64,000 nucleotides of DNA, from the NCBI RefSeq assembly GCF_028278985.1, contig NZ_JANQTA010000002.1, positions 62,001-126,000 on the forward strand, written 5' to 3'. Under the pieces are notes generated by a model. That model was given only the letters and a program-made list of their open reading frames with translations. It was not told the origin of the DNA and made no database searches. The position numbers and the translations under genes are program-made. This DNA is from Candidatus Nitrosopumilus sp. (GTDB lineage: Archaea > Thermoproteota > Nitrososphaeria > Nitrososphaerales > Nitrosopumilaceae). The stretch's first letter is position 1; each line of letters begins with the position of its first letter. Shown in pieces: positions 41,725 to 50,518 of this stretch.

Positions 41725-41740
41725 TTTCCAACTATGGAAA
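41725..41740. promoter_or_regulatory. palindromic motif site (TTTCCAACTATGGAAA)
   Basis: Perfect TTTCCA-N4-TGGAAA spanning about -9 to +7 of the leaderless TrmB 2 gene. A bound protein here would block initiation. Confidence 0.6.
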
Positions 41741-42579
41741 TAGCACCAAATACAGTTCAATTAGGCATGTTTCCAGTAGATCGTGCAGATTTTGAAGAGA
41801 TTAAAGAATACCTAACAACATTTGGATTAACTCCTAATCAGATCAAAGTCTTTTTCTATATTGGAAAGATTGGTGCAAAAACAGCTTCAGACATTGCAAA
41901 GGCAGTAAATGTTCCAAGAAGTGAAACATATCATCTTCTAACTGCACTTCAAAACAAAGGAATCGTGGAAGCATCATTCCAACACCCAATTCAATTTTCA
42001 GCATTACCAATTAAACAGGCTGTTAATGTTCTTATTAGAACAGAAACAGAACGATTAAACAAATTAAAGAAATCAGCACCAGAACTCGAAAAAATTTGGA
42101 GTAAAGTTCCTGAAGCTACTACACAACAAGATGATGATGAGGAGGAAAAATTCAAGGTCTTACAGGGAGGTAATCAAGTAAACAGTAAAATTTTTGACAT
42201 GATTCTAAATGCTAAAAAAGAATGTAGAATTTTAGGTTCAGAAAAGGATTTCATGAAATTTTATCATGCCAACTTTTTAGAAGCATTAGAAGAAAGAGAA
42301 ATTGATTACAAATTACTAACACCAATTTCTAAAAAATCAATGCACATTTTTGAAGACATTGAAAAATCAAAAATCAAAAAATTATGCTCATCAGTTAAAG
42401 AAAATCTCTGTTTCTTGATTAAAGATGATGATGAAGTTCTATTCTTTATCAAAAATGAAGGCAACAATAAAGAAATGAGAGCAATTTGGACAAATTCTGA
42501 GACAATTATCTATTCAAAGGCATTATTGTTCAACAGTATTTGGTCAAAAACAGATTCAAATGAGGAGGAATTTCAATGA
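41734..42579 (+). CDS. TrmB-family transcription regulator (2)
   Basis: 281 aa. N-terminal winged helix: LTPNQIKVFFYIGKIGAKTASDIAKAVNVPRSETYHLLTALQNKGIVEA. An acidic linker (TTQQDDDEEEKF) follows, then a sensor domain (KECRILGSEKDFMKFYH). The start codon lies within a perfect palindrome, a strong sign of autoregulation. A 36-aa mini-gene is coupled at its 3' end (ATGA). Related by domain structure to the TrmB gene at 36097. Confidence 0.85.
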   Translation: MEIAPNTVQLGMFPVDRADFEEIKEYLTTFGLTPNQIKVFFYIGKIGAKTASDIAKAVNVPRSETYHLLTALQNKGIVEASFQHPIQFSALPIKQAVNVLIRTETERLNKLKKSAPELEKIWSKVPEATTQQDDDEEEKFKVLQGGNQVNSKIFDMILNAKKECRILGSEKDFMKFYHANFLEALEEREIDYKLLTPISKKSMHIFEDIEKSKIKKLCSSVKENLCFLIKDDDEVLFFIKNEGNNKEMRAIWTNSETIIYSKALLFNSIWSKTDSNEEEFQ

Positions 42580-42686
42580 CCAGAAGATGTAGTTGTGGTT
42601 TTTCTTCAGAACATAAAGAAGAATTTTGTATCCATATAGTTGAAAATTGGAACAACGTTAGATCAATGTGTGTAATTCAAAATTAA
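42576..42686 (+). CDS. 36-aa CxC mini-protein coupled to TrmB 2 (missed by ORF track)
   Basis: MTRRCSCGFSSEHKEEFCIH ... MCVIQN. ATG overlaps the TrmB stop (ATGA), and GGAGGAA precedes it by 6-8 nt. CSCG and other cysteines/histidines (C5, C7, H13, C18, H20, C32) allow a zinc site. The function is unknown, but coupling suggests it works with the regulator. Its stop overlaps the opposing gene by 4 bp. Confidence 0.55.
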   Translation: MTRRCSCGFSSEHKEEFCIHIVENWNNVRSMCVIQN

Positions 42687-43084
42687 ACTAGAGATTCATC
42701 ATCAACTTCAATTGGTTTTCTACCCATAAAACCAGAATCTTTTTCATGCCAAAATTTTATTTCGGTTTCACCATATTTCCAACAAAGCCAAACTTCTTCA
42801 TCAAAACGTTTTGAAGGAAAATCAAGTAATCCTTGATCAATACTTTTTACAACCACACCAGTATTTTCTAGAATTTCAACAGATTCATAGAATTTTGTGA
42901 TTGCAGAATTAAGTTGCTGTTTTAGTGTAACATATTCTTCAAAGGTGTTTGTAGTAGATACGCTCATTTGCAATTGTTGTTCTAATTTTTTTACTTCATT
43001 TTGTTTTGCCAATGAATATTCATATTTTTTAATTACATCAGGAAGTGCTTCATTTGCCTCATTTGTAGTAAAAAAGCAAAACAT
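42683..43084 (-). CDS. DUF2203-family protein
   Basis: 133 aa. Typical features: TTNEANEALPDVIKKY at the N-terminus, a central coiled coil, and GVVVKSIDQGLLDFPSKR with LCWKYGETEIKFWHEKDSGFMGRKP. This family is widespread but uncharacterised. Two acidic residues, E and D, in the C-terminal signature might coordinate metal. It converges with the TrmB/mini-gene operon. Confidence 0.85.
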   Translation of the reverse strand: MFCFFTTNEANEALPDVIKKYEYSLAKQNEVKKLEQQLQMSVSTTNTFEEYVTLKQQLNSAITKFYESVEILENTGVVVKSIDQGLLDFPSKRFDEEVWLCWKYGETEIKFWHEKDSGFMGRKPIEVDDESLV

Positions 43085-43155
43085 AGTCTTGCTGAAAAAT
43101 TGTTAATTAAAAATCTTAGGCGCAGATTTATTAGGAATTTGCTCAGAAATGACTC

Positions 43156-43434
43156 ATGAGTGAAGATCAGCTAGAGATGTTAATTACGCAGACAATTAAC
43201 GGTGCAATTGCAACAATTCCATCATATCTTGAAGAAATTGAAGAAAACAAAGAAATTTTGAAAGTTGATAATCCTAAAGAATTTGTGTACGGAGTTGTGA
43301 TGGGCATGGCATTAGGAATGAGTGGTGCAATTCTCAGTGCACAAAAAGAGATGCCAACACAAGAAGATCAAATCAAAGTAAGAGATATCGTATACAAGTA
43401 CATTCCAGATATCAGAGAAAAGATTTTCAATTGA
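43156..43434 (+). CDS. hypothetical protein, 92 aa
   Basis: MSEDQLEMLITQTINGAIATIPSYL ... KEFVYGVVMGMALGMSGAIL. A Gly-rich helix (VVMGMALGMSGAIL) could be a membrane-associated segment. TATA-like GATTTATTA is centred about 27 nt upstream. It is coupled to the PPOX gene by a 4-bp overlap. No domain recognised. Confidence 0.6.
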   Translation: MSEDQLEMLITQTINGAIATIPSYLEEIEENKEILKVDNPKEFVYGVVMGMALGMSGAILSAQKEMPTQEDQIKVRDIVYKYIPDIREKIFN

Positions 43435-43829
43435 CAGAATTTACATCTAAAGAAATTACATTCTTAGAATCAATGGAAGAAGCAAGAATTGCTACATCAC
43501 ATAATGATATTCCACATGTAAAGCCAGTCTCATTTGTATTTCATAGAGATGCAATTCTTGTTGCCACAGATTACAAAACAAGAACTTATGAAAATATCAA
43601 AGTAAATTCCAATTCAGGTATCGTAGTAGATATTTACAAACACGGTGCGCATAAAGCAGTTTGCGTTCAAGGTCCTGTGGAAATAATTGAAAATGGGCCA
43701 GATTTTGAAGAATATTATAAAATTTTTTACAAAAAATTTGAATGGGTGAGAAAAGACCCATGGAAAGAAAACGAAGCCCCTTTTTTGAGAATTAATCCAA
43801 AAAATAAGATCAGTTGGGGAATTAACTAA
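43431..43829 (+). CDS. pyridoxamine 5'-phosphate oxidase-like flavoprotein
   Basis: 132 aa, TTG start overlapping the previous stop. The PPOX split-barrel is seen in EARIATSHNDIPHVKPVSFVF, ILVATDYKTRTYENIKVNSNSGIVVD and AVCVQGPVEII. The family binds FMN or F420; the substrate is unknown. Cotranscribed with the 92-aa gene; it converges with the receiver-domain gene and overlaps it by 8 bp. Confidence 0.8.
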   Translation: MTEFTSKEITFLESMEEARIATSHNDIPHVKPVSFVFHRDAILVATDYKTRTYENIKVNSNSGIVVDIYKHGAHKAVCVQGPVEIIENGPDFEEYYKIFYKKFEWVRKDPWKENEAPFLRINPKNKISWGIN

Positions 43830-44193
43830 AGGGAACTTCTTCTTGTTCTACCTGAGACAATAAGGATTGAACAGAAATTGGTTTTTTCAAGATGGTGCGT
43901 ATTCCAAGATTCAGTAGTTCTTGTTCCTGATAAGCACTCATTTCCAAGGCACTAACAATTACAACTTTAGATAATTCAGATGGGCGTCGTGCTTTCAAAT
44001 CAAGTAAAAAATCAACGCCACTGTATTTTGGCATACACATGTCTAGCAAAATCAAATCATAGGTCTTGTTAACAGCTAGTTCCAATCCTGCACGACCATC
44101 AGAAATACTATCAAAATGATAATTTTTTGTAGAAAGAATATCAGCAAATATCTGACTAATCTCTTGCATATCCTCTACATGTAAGATTCTCAC
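43822..44193 (-). CDS. stand-alone response-regulator receiver domain
   Basis: 123 aa, GTG start (MRILHVEDMQEI). Receiver residues are in place: acidic pair ED (positions 7-8), phospho-acceptor D in LILLDMCMP (about 51), T/S in VIVSALE and K in TILKKPI. No output domain. It should pass phosphate to another protein; no histidine kinase was seen in the window. Confidence 0.85.
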   Translation of the reverse strand: MRILHVEDMQEISQIFADILSTKNYHFDSISDGRAGLELAVNKTYDLILLDMCMPKYSGVDFLLDLKARRPSELSKVVIVSALEMSAYQEQELLNLGIRTILKKPISVQSLLSQVEQEEVPFS

Positions 44194-44381
44194 ACATTAC
44201 ATATCAGGATAAAATTGATAAGAGAAAGTTTGCCCATTTGAACAAACTAGAAGATTTATCTGAAAAATGTTTTTCTCATTAATTATCAATATTTCTTATT
44301 CAAGTATTACTATCGTTTTGAACTATGGGCTTCAATTTGGGAATTGATAACAAATAAACGCAATTAATAATTCTGAAAATC

Positions 44382-44660
44382 ATGTCAAACAAAATCAAAT
44401 GTTCACACATCCTAGTGGCAAAGCAAAGTGAGGCCCTAGCAGTTTTAGATAGAATCAAGGCAGGGGAAAAATTTGGAAAATTAGCAAAGGAACTGTCAAC
44501 AGATACAGGAAGTGCAAAAAAAGATGGAAATTTAGGCTATTTTACTAAGGGAATGATGGTAAAACCATTTGAAGAGACTGCATTCAAATTACAAGTTGGA
44601 GAAATTTCAGAACCAGTGAAATCCGAATTCGGATATCATATTATCAAGAGATTTGGATAA
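44382..44660 (+). CDS. parvulin-type peptidyl-prolyl cis/trans isomerase
   Basis: 92 aa, a single PpiC domain without signal peptide: KCSHILVAKQSEALAVLDRI, FGKLAKELSTDTGSAKKDGNLGYFTKGMMVKPFEETAF and GYHIIKRFG. It isomerises X-Pro bonds. A small parvulin of this kind has been described from Nitrosopumilus maritimus (NmPin). It stands alone; the 188-bp gap upstream has no gene. Confidence 0.9.
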   Translation: MSNKIKCSHILVAKQSEALAVLDRIKAGEKFGKLAKELSTDTGSAKKDGNLGYFTKGMMVKPFEETAFKLQVGEISEPVKSEFGYHIIKRFG

Positions 44661-44662
44661 AT

Positions 44663-44857
44663 TTACAGATTTTTTGCTTTCTTTATTTTATCAAGGTCAT
44701 CATTGATTTTTTGACTAATTTTTTCATAATCAGAATGAATTTCTTTATGCAGTTTCTTTTCTTTTTGTAACAAATTTTTCATTTCTTTTGATTGATCTTT
44801 ATCAGTCATACATGTAAGTTCGTGGATAGAGTTTAGAAGATTATTATCAAATTCCAT
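44663..44857 (-). CDS. small coiled-coil protein, 64 aa
   Basis: MEFDNNLLNSIHEL ... QSKEMKNLLQKEKKLHKEI. Lysine-rich, almost fully helical; one cysteine. It converges with the parvulin gene. No family recognised. Confidence 0.5.
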   Translation of the reverse strand: MEFDNNLLNSIHELTCMTDKDQSKEMKNLLQKEKKLHKEIHSDYEKISQKINDDLDKIKKAKNL

Positions 44858-44917
44858 GCCTAAAATACCAAAATAAAATACACAACATTTTTTTCAAGAA
44901 GAAATTAAAAATTGAAC

Positions 44918-45193
44918 ATGACAGTTATTACAGAAAAAGTGCTAGATGAGTTATTAGATTACTTAGAAAAATCAATCAACAATCTTGCAAAAGAATCATT
45001 TGAAAATTTGGAGCTTGAAGGAGGGTTTCAAGGAGTTCAGAATTTTTTAGACAATCAATTTGACATAAGATTAGAAAATCTGCTTGTTGCAAAAAAGAGT
45101 AGTACACATCACTTAGAATCAGGAATTAAAAATAAAATCATTCAACGTAAGGCAAAAATCATGAATGATATTGCAAAAGAATATCAAAATTAA
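44918..45193 (+). CDS. hypothetical helical protein, 91 aa
   Basis: ATG 44918 (MTVITEKVLDELLDYLEKS); the ORF track begins at a TTG two codons upstream. Helical, with KNKIIQRKAKIMNDIAKEYQN at the end. No cysteines or membrane segments. It overlaps the helicase gene stop by 4 bp (convergent). No family recognised. Confidence 0.5.
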   Translation: MTVITEKVLDELLDYLEKSINNLAKESFENLELEGGFQGVQNFLDNQFDIRLENLLVAKKSSTHHLESGIKNKIIQRKAKIMNDIAKEYQN

Positions 45194-46686
45194 AGAAAGG
45201 CATCAAGACCAGATTGTTCTTGATTCTTTTCAAGAACTTTAGTCATTTTATTTCCCATAGATTTTGCTGCAGTCATTTTTCTTCTTCCAATCCAATAGTA
45301 TGTTTCATCAATAGTGTTTTTGGCAATGAGAACAACTAGTTTACCAGTATCCTTTCTTCCAGTTCTTCCACGTCTTTGAACAAAACGAATGGAGCTAGGA
45401 ACATTATCATAAAAAATTACTTGATTGACTTCTGCAATATCGAGGCCCTCTTCACCCACTCTAGTTGCAATTAAAACATCAAACTCACCATCACGGAATT
45501 TTCTAACGGTTTCAATTTGCTTTTTTTGTTTTAATCCAGTTTCACCAGCTTTTCCAATCAGAATTCCAGCTGAAACTCCCATCTCAGTTAGTTTACTAAA
45601 AATCAAATCTACAGAATCCCGATAACTAGTAAAGATCAATGCTTTTCCAGGGACAGATTCGATAATTTCTTTTAGTTTTGGAATTTTAGAGTGCTCAATT
45701 CCTCGTGATTGTGCTTCTTTTGCCAAATGAACAGCCCTTGTAAAATTTGGATCAACCTCAAAGAGTTCTTTAACCCCAGCACCTTTTTTGGCCTGTGCAC
45801 GCTCACAAAATTTCAAGAAAGGAGTAATGCCATGTGCTTCTAAGATGTTTAGAGCATAATGAATTCTAATTGCAGTAAACAGTGGTTTTGCAGAACGTCG
45901 ATTTTGATTTAATACAAATTGTCTAATTCGCAATAATGCAGACAATGATTGTTGCTCTGCTAATTTGATACCATTTTTTCTTAGTGTGTCGTATCTTTCA
46001 TCTAACGCAATTTTCAGTAATGTTTGAATTGATTTGAGTTCTGGTGGAAGTTCAACATTAATCCATTCAGTGTTAGTTTCTTGAGTATAGGGTTTTACAT
46101 CAGGGCTTTCTTCTGTACGTTCTGCAACACTAGATATTCTCAATTTGGTTAGAATTTCAGTTGCTTTTTCTTTTTCACTTGGAAGTGTAGCAGTCATGCC
46201 AACTATTCTAGCAGAATTATTTTCAAATCGTTCAGCAATTCCAGAATATGCGTAATCGCCTACAGTTCTATGTACCTCATCAAAAATCACAAGTGAAAAT
46301 TGTTCAGAAGAAACAATCTGTCTGTCTAAATCATTTTTTGCTATTTCAGGAGTAGCACAAATTACACTATTGTTCCAAAGTTTAGTTCTTTTTTGAACAG
46401 TATCTTCGCCAGTAATTAATGAAATATCATCTAAAGTAAGATTGTTTTTTAAAAATTCATAATGTTGGTTTACAAGAACACGTGTAGGTGCCAAAAATAA
46501 AACACCACCTGTTCCTTTGGATAGATACTCAGCTATCACCTGTAATGCAATTGCAGTTTTTCCTAGTCCAGTAGGTAAAACTACAATACAATTTTCATCA
46601 ATGGCCTGATTTGCTAAATTAACCTGATAATCTCGTTTTTCAATAGAATCTTTCTGTACATATTTTCTCTCAATATACTGAGTCAA
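45190..46686 (-). CDS. Hef-like SF2 helicase (helicase domains only)
   Basis: 498 aa, TTG start (MTQYIERKYVQKD). DEAD/DEAH-type motifs: Q-like RDYQVNLANQA, Walker A PTGLGKTAIALQ, Ib LAPTRVLVNQH, II FDEVHR, III GMTATLP, V IATRVGEEGLDIAEV and VI QRRGRTGR. The layout is that of the Hef/FANCM/MPH1 family, with an insertion domain between the RecA folds. There is no C-terminal ERCC4 nuclease. It acts on stalled replication forks or other branched DNA. Confidence 0.85.
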   Translation of the reverse strand: MTQYIERKYVQKDSIEKRDYQVNLANQAIDENCIVVLPTGLGKTAIALQVIAEYLSKGTGGVLFLAPTRVLVNQHYEFLKNNLTLDDISLITGEDTVQKRTKLWNNSVICATPEIAKNDLDRQIVSSEQFSLVIFDEVHRTVGDYAYSGIAERFENNSARIVGMTATLPSEKEKATEILTKLRISSVAERTEESPDVKPYTQETNTEWINVELPPELKSIQTLLKIALDERYDTLRKNGIKLAEQQSLSALLRIRQFVLNQNRRSAKPLFTAIRIHYALNILEAHGITPFLKFCERAQAKKGAGVKELFEVDPNFTRAVHLAKEAQSRGIEHSKIPKLKEIIESVPGKALIFTSYRDSVDLIFSKLTEMGVSAGILIGKAGETGLKQKKQIETVRKFRDGEFDVLIATRVGEEGLDIAEVNQVIFYDNVPSSIRFVQRRGRTGRKDTGKLVVLIAKNTIDETYYWIGRRKMTAAKSMGNKMTKVLEKNQEQSGLDAFL

Positions 46687-46798
46687 TTATAGAAAAATCC
46701 AAATTTACAGATTTTATGCTTTCGTGTTGTAAAAGACTAGTCAAAGCTCAATATTGAAAACATCAAAGAATTGAGCCTAAAAAGACAAGAAATTGATG

Positions 46799-46978
46799 CT
46801 AATCCAGCTTTTTCTTTAATTTGTTGACTAAGGCTGTCTTTTCACTAGGATGCTTTTTCAGTAAATGCTCATGATTTTTTTGTGAACACTATATCCAGTT
46901 CAAAGATTTTTTAGTCTTTGTTCTTTTTACAGGATTTTGAAATTTTTGTGGATGATGCTTGAGATTAATAACTTGCTA
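46799..46978 (-). pseudogene. decayed small gene with in-frame stop
   Basis: A minus-strand frame reads INLKHHPQKFQNPVKRTKTK then SLNWI, a TAG (46889-46891), then CSQKNHEHLLKKHPSEKTAL ending VNKLKKKLD and TAG at 46799-46801. It has no ATG, GTG or TTG in the open part and two stops at its 5' edge. The composition on both sides of the TAG looks like one small basic protein. Likely a pseudogene, or a start lost with readthrough. No tRNA or other gene was found in the 46687-47104 gap. Confidence 0.4.
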
Positions 46979-47075
46979 TTAGCCAAATCACCTAAGGGAT
47001 TTGATAGAAGATTGTTCAAACATTATTCAAAATGACAGACAAACTGATCGGCAAGCAAATTTTGATAACGTGATC

Positions 47076-47083
47076 CATATATT
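47076..47083 (+). promoter_or_regulatory. TATA box of dCMP deaminase
   Basis: CATATATT centred 25.5 nt before GTG 47105; supports a leaderless GTG start. Confidence 0.55.
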
Positions 47084-47104
47084 GAACAGAACTAGAACAA
47101 CTGT

Positions 47105-47629
47105 GTGACTACATTTGAGAGACCCAATTGGGACGAATATTTCATGATTCAAGCAGAATTAGCAAAATTAAGATCAAATTGTATGACAAGACAAGTCGGT
47201 GCAGTAATTGTACGGAATCATAGACAATTAGCAACAGGGTATAATGGAACACCTCCAGGAATTACAAATTGTTTTGATGGCGGATGCACTAGATGTAAAT
47301 TAAGAATGGAGGGGAAAATGGAAGCTGGAGCATCATTGGATAGATGTCTGTGCAATCATGCAGAAGCTAATGCTATAATGCATTGTGCCATATTAGGAAT
47401 TGAAGCTGGAATTGAAGGAGCAATTCTCTATACAACATTTGTTCCATGTTTAGAATGCTCGAAAATGGCAATAACAATTGGAATAAGAAAATTTGTGTGT
47501 CTTGATTCATATCCGGAAACAGACTTTGATTTGCTTCGAGAGGCAGGAGTGGAAGTCGTTCAATTAGATAAAGAGAAAATTACAAAATGGGTAAAAAAAC
47601 TCTCAACTAATCACGAAAAATCTGAGTGA
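47105..47629 (+). CDS. dCMP deaminase-family enzyme
   Basis: 174 aa, GTG start (MTTFERPNWDEYFM). Zinc-site motifs: CNHAEANAIMHC (HAE) and VPCLECSKMAI (PCxxC). It deaminates dCMP to dUMP for dTTP synthesis; the family also includes related cytidylate deaminases. Additional cysteines (CFDGGCTRCKLRM) precede the active site and may bind a structural zinc, as in dCMP deaminases. PolB follows 4 bp after the stop, so nucleotide supply and replication are cotranscribed. Confidence 0.9.
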   Translation: MTTFERPNWDEYFMIQAELAKLRSNCMTRQVGAVIVRNHRQLATGYNGTPPGITNCFDGGCTRCKLRMEGKMEAGASLDRCLCNHAEANAIMHCAILGIEAGIEGAILYTTFVPCLECSKMAITIGIRKFVCLDSYPETDFDLLREAGVEVVQLDKEKITKWVKKLSTNHEKSE

Positions 47630-47633
47630 TAAA

Positions 47634-50192
47634 ATGCAAGTTAATTTAGCAGAAACACCAAAAATTGAAACTATGCCACCATCAATGTTGGTATCTGCAA
47701 CATATGATAACAATTCAAAATCAGCAGTTTTGAAATTTTACGAGCCTGAATCTCAAAAATTATTCCTATGGAAAGATGAAATTGGGCACAAACCATATTG
47801 TTATTCTAGATTATCACCAGATGAGTTAGATTTTCTTCAAGAAAGAGATGATATTTTAGAAATTAAAACAGTACAACGTTATGATTTAATCAAAGATAAA
47901 GAAATAGACATGTCACAAATTATTGCTGCTGATCCGTTAGCTATTGGAGGAACAGCAGGAGACAAGAGTATTAGAAACATAATTGAGACATGGGAATCTG
48001 ACATCAAATATTATGAAAACTATCTTTATGATAGAAAATTAATTGTTGGAAAATATTATGAGGTCAAAGATGGAAAAATCATTCAGCATGATTTAGAAAT
48101 TTCTGATGAAGTAAAAATTGCTTTGAAAAGTTTGCTATGGGACAAAGTCGATAGTGAAAAGATGGTAGATGCTGAAGGATTTAAAAAATTTATTTCAGAA
48201 TGGGCAGATTTACTCAATCAGCCAATTCCAAAAATTAAACGATTAAGTGTGGACATTGAAGTTGAAGCTGAAATTGGCAGAATTCCAGACCCAAAAGTTG
48301 CAGAGAAAAAAATTACAGCTATAGGTCTTAAGGGAAGTGATGGATTTGATCAAATATTTGTTCTTAGAACTACAGATACTGAAGAAGGAAAAAATGAATT
48401 AGATGAAAACATCAAAGTGGTGTTTTATGATTTAGACAAAGAAAAAGAAATGATAAAAGATGCCTTTGAGATAATCAAGAGCTTTCCTTTTGTAGTCACA
48501 TACAATGGTGATGAATTTGATTTACCATATCTGTTTAACAGGGCTGAAAGGTTAGGAATTCCAAATTCTGAAAACCCATTTTACATGATGAGGGATTCTG
48601 CAACACTCAAACAAGGAGTTCATCTTGATTTGTACAGAACATTATCAAATAGATCATTTCAAATCTATGCATTTAGCCAAAAATACACTGATTTTTCATT
48701 AAACAGTGTCTCAAAAGCACTTTTAGGAAAAGAGAAGATAGACTATGGCTTAGAATTTGACGAACTTACGCTATATCAGACAGCCAATTATTGTTACAAT
48801 GACGCTCTGCTGACCTACGAATTAACCAGTTTCAACAGCGATTTGTTGATGAATCTACTTGTAATTATAGCAAGAATAGGTAGAATGCCAATTGATGATA
48901 TTGCCAGAATGGGAGTATCACAGTGGATTAGAAGTCTACTCTACTATGAGCACAGACACAGAAATTGCTTGATTCCAAAACGAGAGGAACTTCAGAGAAG
49001 ATCAGAAGGAGTAATGTCTGATGCAGTAATCAAGGATAAAAAATATCGAGGAGGGTTAGTTGTTGAACCAAAAGAAGGAATTCATTTTAACGTAGTTGTA
49101 ATGGACTTTGCAAGTCTGTATCCAAGTATTATCAAAGTTAGAAATTTGTCTTATGAAACGGTTAGATGTTCACATGAAGAATGTAAAAAGAATACAATTC
49201 CTCAAACAAACCATTGGACATGTTCTAAAAGAAACGGATTAACTTCAATGATCATTGGATCATTAAGAGATTTAAGAGTAAATTATTACAAGAGCTTATC
49301 TAAAAAAGAAACATTAACTGATGCACAAAGACAACAATACACAGTAGTTAGTCAAGCACTTAAGGTCATCCTAAATGCAAGCTATGGCGTAATGGGTGCA
49401 GAGATTTTCCCATTGTATTTTCTTCCAGCAGCAGAAGCTACCACTGCAATTGGAAGACATACAATTTTAGAAACTATCAAAAAATGCGAAGCCGCAGGAA
49501 TCGAAGTTCTATATGGAGATACAGATTCATTATTTATAAAAAATCCAACAGAAGAACAAATTAAAATTGTTATTGAGCAAGCAAAAAAAGATCATGGCGT
49601 AGATTTAGAAATTGATAAAACATACAGGTATTGTGTATTAAGCAACAGAAAGAAAAATTATCTTGGAGTTACAAATTCAGGAAAAGTTGATGTCAAAGGA
49701 CTAACTGGAAAGAAATCCCATACGCCTCCATTTATCAAAAAATTATTCTATGATTTACTAGAGGTACTATCCAAAGTTGAAACAATTGAAGATTTCGAGA
49801 AAGCAAAAAAGGATATTTCAGCAAAAATTGCAGATTGTGGAAAGAAAGTAGAGGCCAAAGAAATCCCATTAGAAGATTTAACATTCAACGTTATGCTCAG
49901 TAAGGCACCTTCAGAGTACGTAAAGACAATTCCTCAGCATATTCGTGCTGCAAAACAACTTGAAACAATCAGAGAAGTCAAAAAAGGAGACAGAATTTCA
50001 TTTATCAAAATTCTCAACAAACCAGGAGTAAAGCCAGTAGAAATGGCAAAGAAAGAGGAAATTGATTCTAAAAAATACATGGAGTTTATGGAATCAACAT
50101 TAGAGCAAATCACATCTTCAATGGACTTGGACTTTGATACAATTTTAGGAAAACCAAAACAAACAGGTTTAGACGAATTCTTTTGGAATTAA
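47634..50192 (+). CDS. polB: family B DNA polymerase
   Basis: 852 aa. Exonuclease I motif LSVDIEVEAE (about residue 205) and Exo II TYNGDEFDLPY, then polymerase motif A VMDFASLYPSIIK, motif B KVILNASYGVMGA, motif C LYGDTDSLFI and the KKNYLGV segment. It is a replicative or repair polymerase with proofreading. An N-terminal uracil-recognition domain is plausible. No intein is seen. The C-terminus ends KQTGLDEFF, which matches a PIP-like PCNA-binding motif. Confidence 0.95.
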   Translation: MQVNLAETPKIETMPPSMLVSATYDNNSKSAVLKFYEPESQKLFLWKDEIGHKPYCYSRLSPDELDFLQERDDILEIKTVQRYDLIKDKEIDMSQIIAADPLAIGGTAGDKSIRNIIETWESDIKYYENYLYDRKLIVGKYYEVKDGKIIQHDLEISDEVKIALKSLLWDKVDSEKMVDAEGFKKFISEWADLLNQPIPKIKRLSVDIEVEAEIGRIPDPKVAEKKITAIGLKGSDGFDQIFVLRTTDTEEGKNELDENIKVVFYDLDKEKEMIKDAFEIIKSFPFVVTYNGDEFDLPYLFNRAERLGIPNSENPFYMMRDSATLKQGVHLDLYRTLSNRSFQIYAFSQKYTDFSLNSVSKALLGKEKIDYGLEFDELTLYQTANYCYNDALLTYELTSFNSDLLMNLLVIIARIGRMPIDDIARMGVSQWIRSLLYYEHRHRNCLIPKREELQRRSEGVMSDAVIKDKKYRGGLVVEPKEGIHFNVVVMDFASLYPSIIKVRNLSYETVRCSHEECKKNTIPQTNHWTCSKRNGLTSMIIGSLRDLRVNYYKSLSKKETLTDAQRQQYTVVSQALKVILNASYGVMGAEIFPLYFLPAAEATTAIGRHTILETIKKCEAAGIEVLYGDTDSLFIKNPTEEQIKIVIEQAKKDHGVDLEIDKTYRYCVLSNRKKNYLGVTNSGKVDVKGLTGKKSHTPPFIKKLFYDLLEVLSKVETIEDFEKAKKDISAKIADCGKKVEAKEIPLEDLTFNVMLSKAPSEYVKTIPQHIRAAKQLETIREVKKGDRISFIKILNKPGVKPVEMAKKEEIDSKKYMEFMESTLEQITSSMDLDFDTILGKPKQTGLDEFFWN

Positions 50193-50200
50193 GATAAGAA

Positions 50201-50482
50201 ATGGAAGTAGATCCAACAACATTAACAATCCTAGGAATTGCGGCAGGAATTTTAATTCTAACTGGATGGGTAGAGCAAATCTACAAAGGATTCAAAACAA
50301 AGAGTCTAAAGGATGTTTCAAGATTTTTGATGATTTTCATTTCGGCAGGGGCAATTCTTTGGTTAATCTATGGTTTCATTGTTAATGATATTTTTATCAT
50401 TGGCACAAATATTGCAGCCATTGTTTTGATGATGATTGTGTTGGGAATGAAACGAAGATATGATAAAAAAATGGAACAATAG
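50201..50482 (+). CDS. SemiSWEET-type PQ-loop transporter
   Basis: 93 aa, three membrane helices. Sequence IAAGILILTGWVEQIYKGFKTKSLKDVSRFLM and GAILWLIYGFIVNDIFIIGTNIAAIVLM matches SemiSWEET proteins, which dimerise to transport sugars. Nine bp after polB. No sugar-specific neighbours. Confidence 0.85.
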   Translation: MEVDPTTLTILGIAAGILILTGWVEQIYKGFKTKSLKDVSRFLMIFISAGAILWLIYGFIVNDIFIIGTNIAAIVLMMIVLGMKRRYDKKMEQ

Positions 50483-50518
50483 TGAAAGGTTAATTACAAT
50501 CAAAAGGAGCCAAAAATT

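Noticed and set aside
46740-46782. GCTCAAT...ATTGAGC hairpin as tRNA or box RNA
   Set aside because: Stem is only 7 bp with no tRNA arms and no C/D box pair at the right places.
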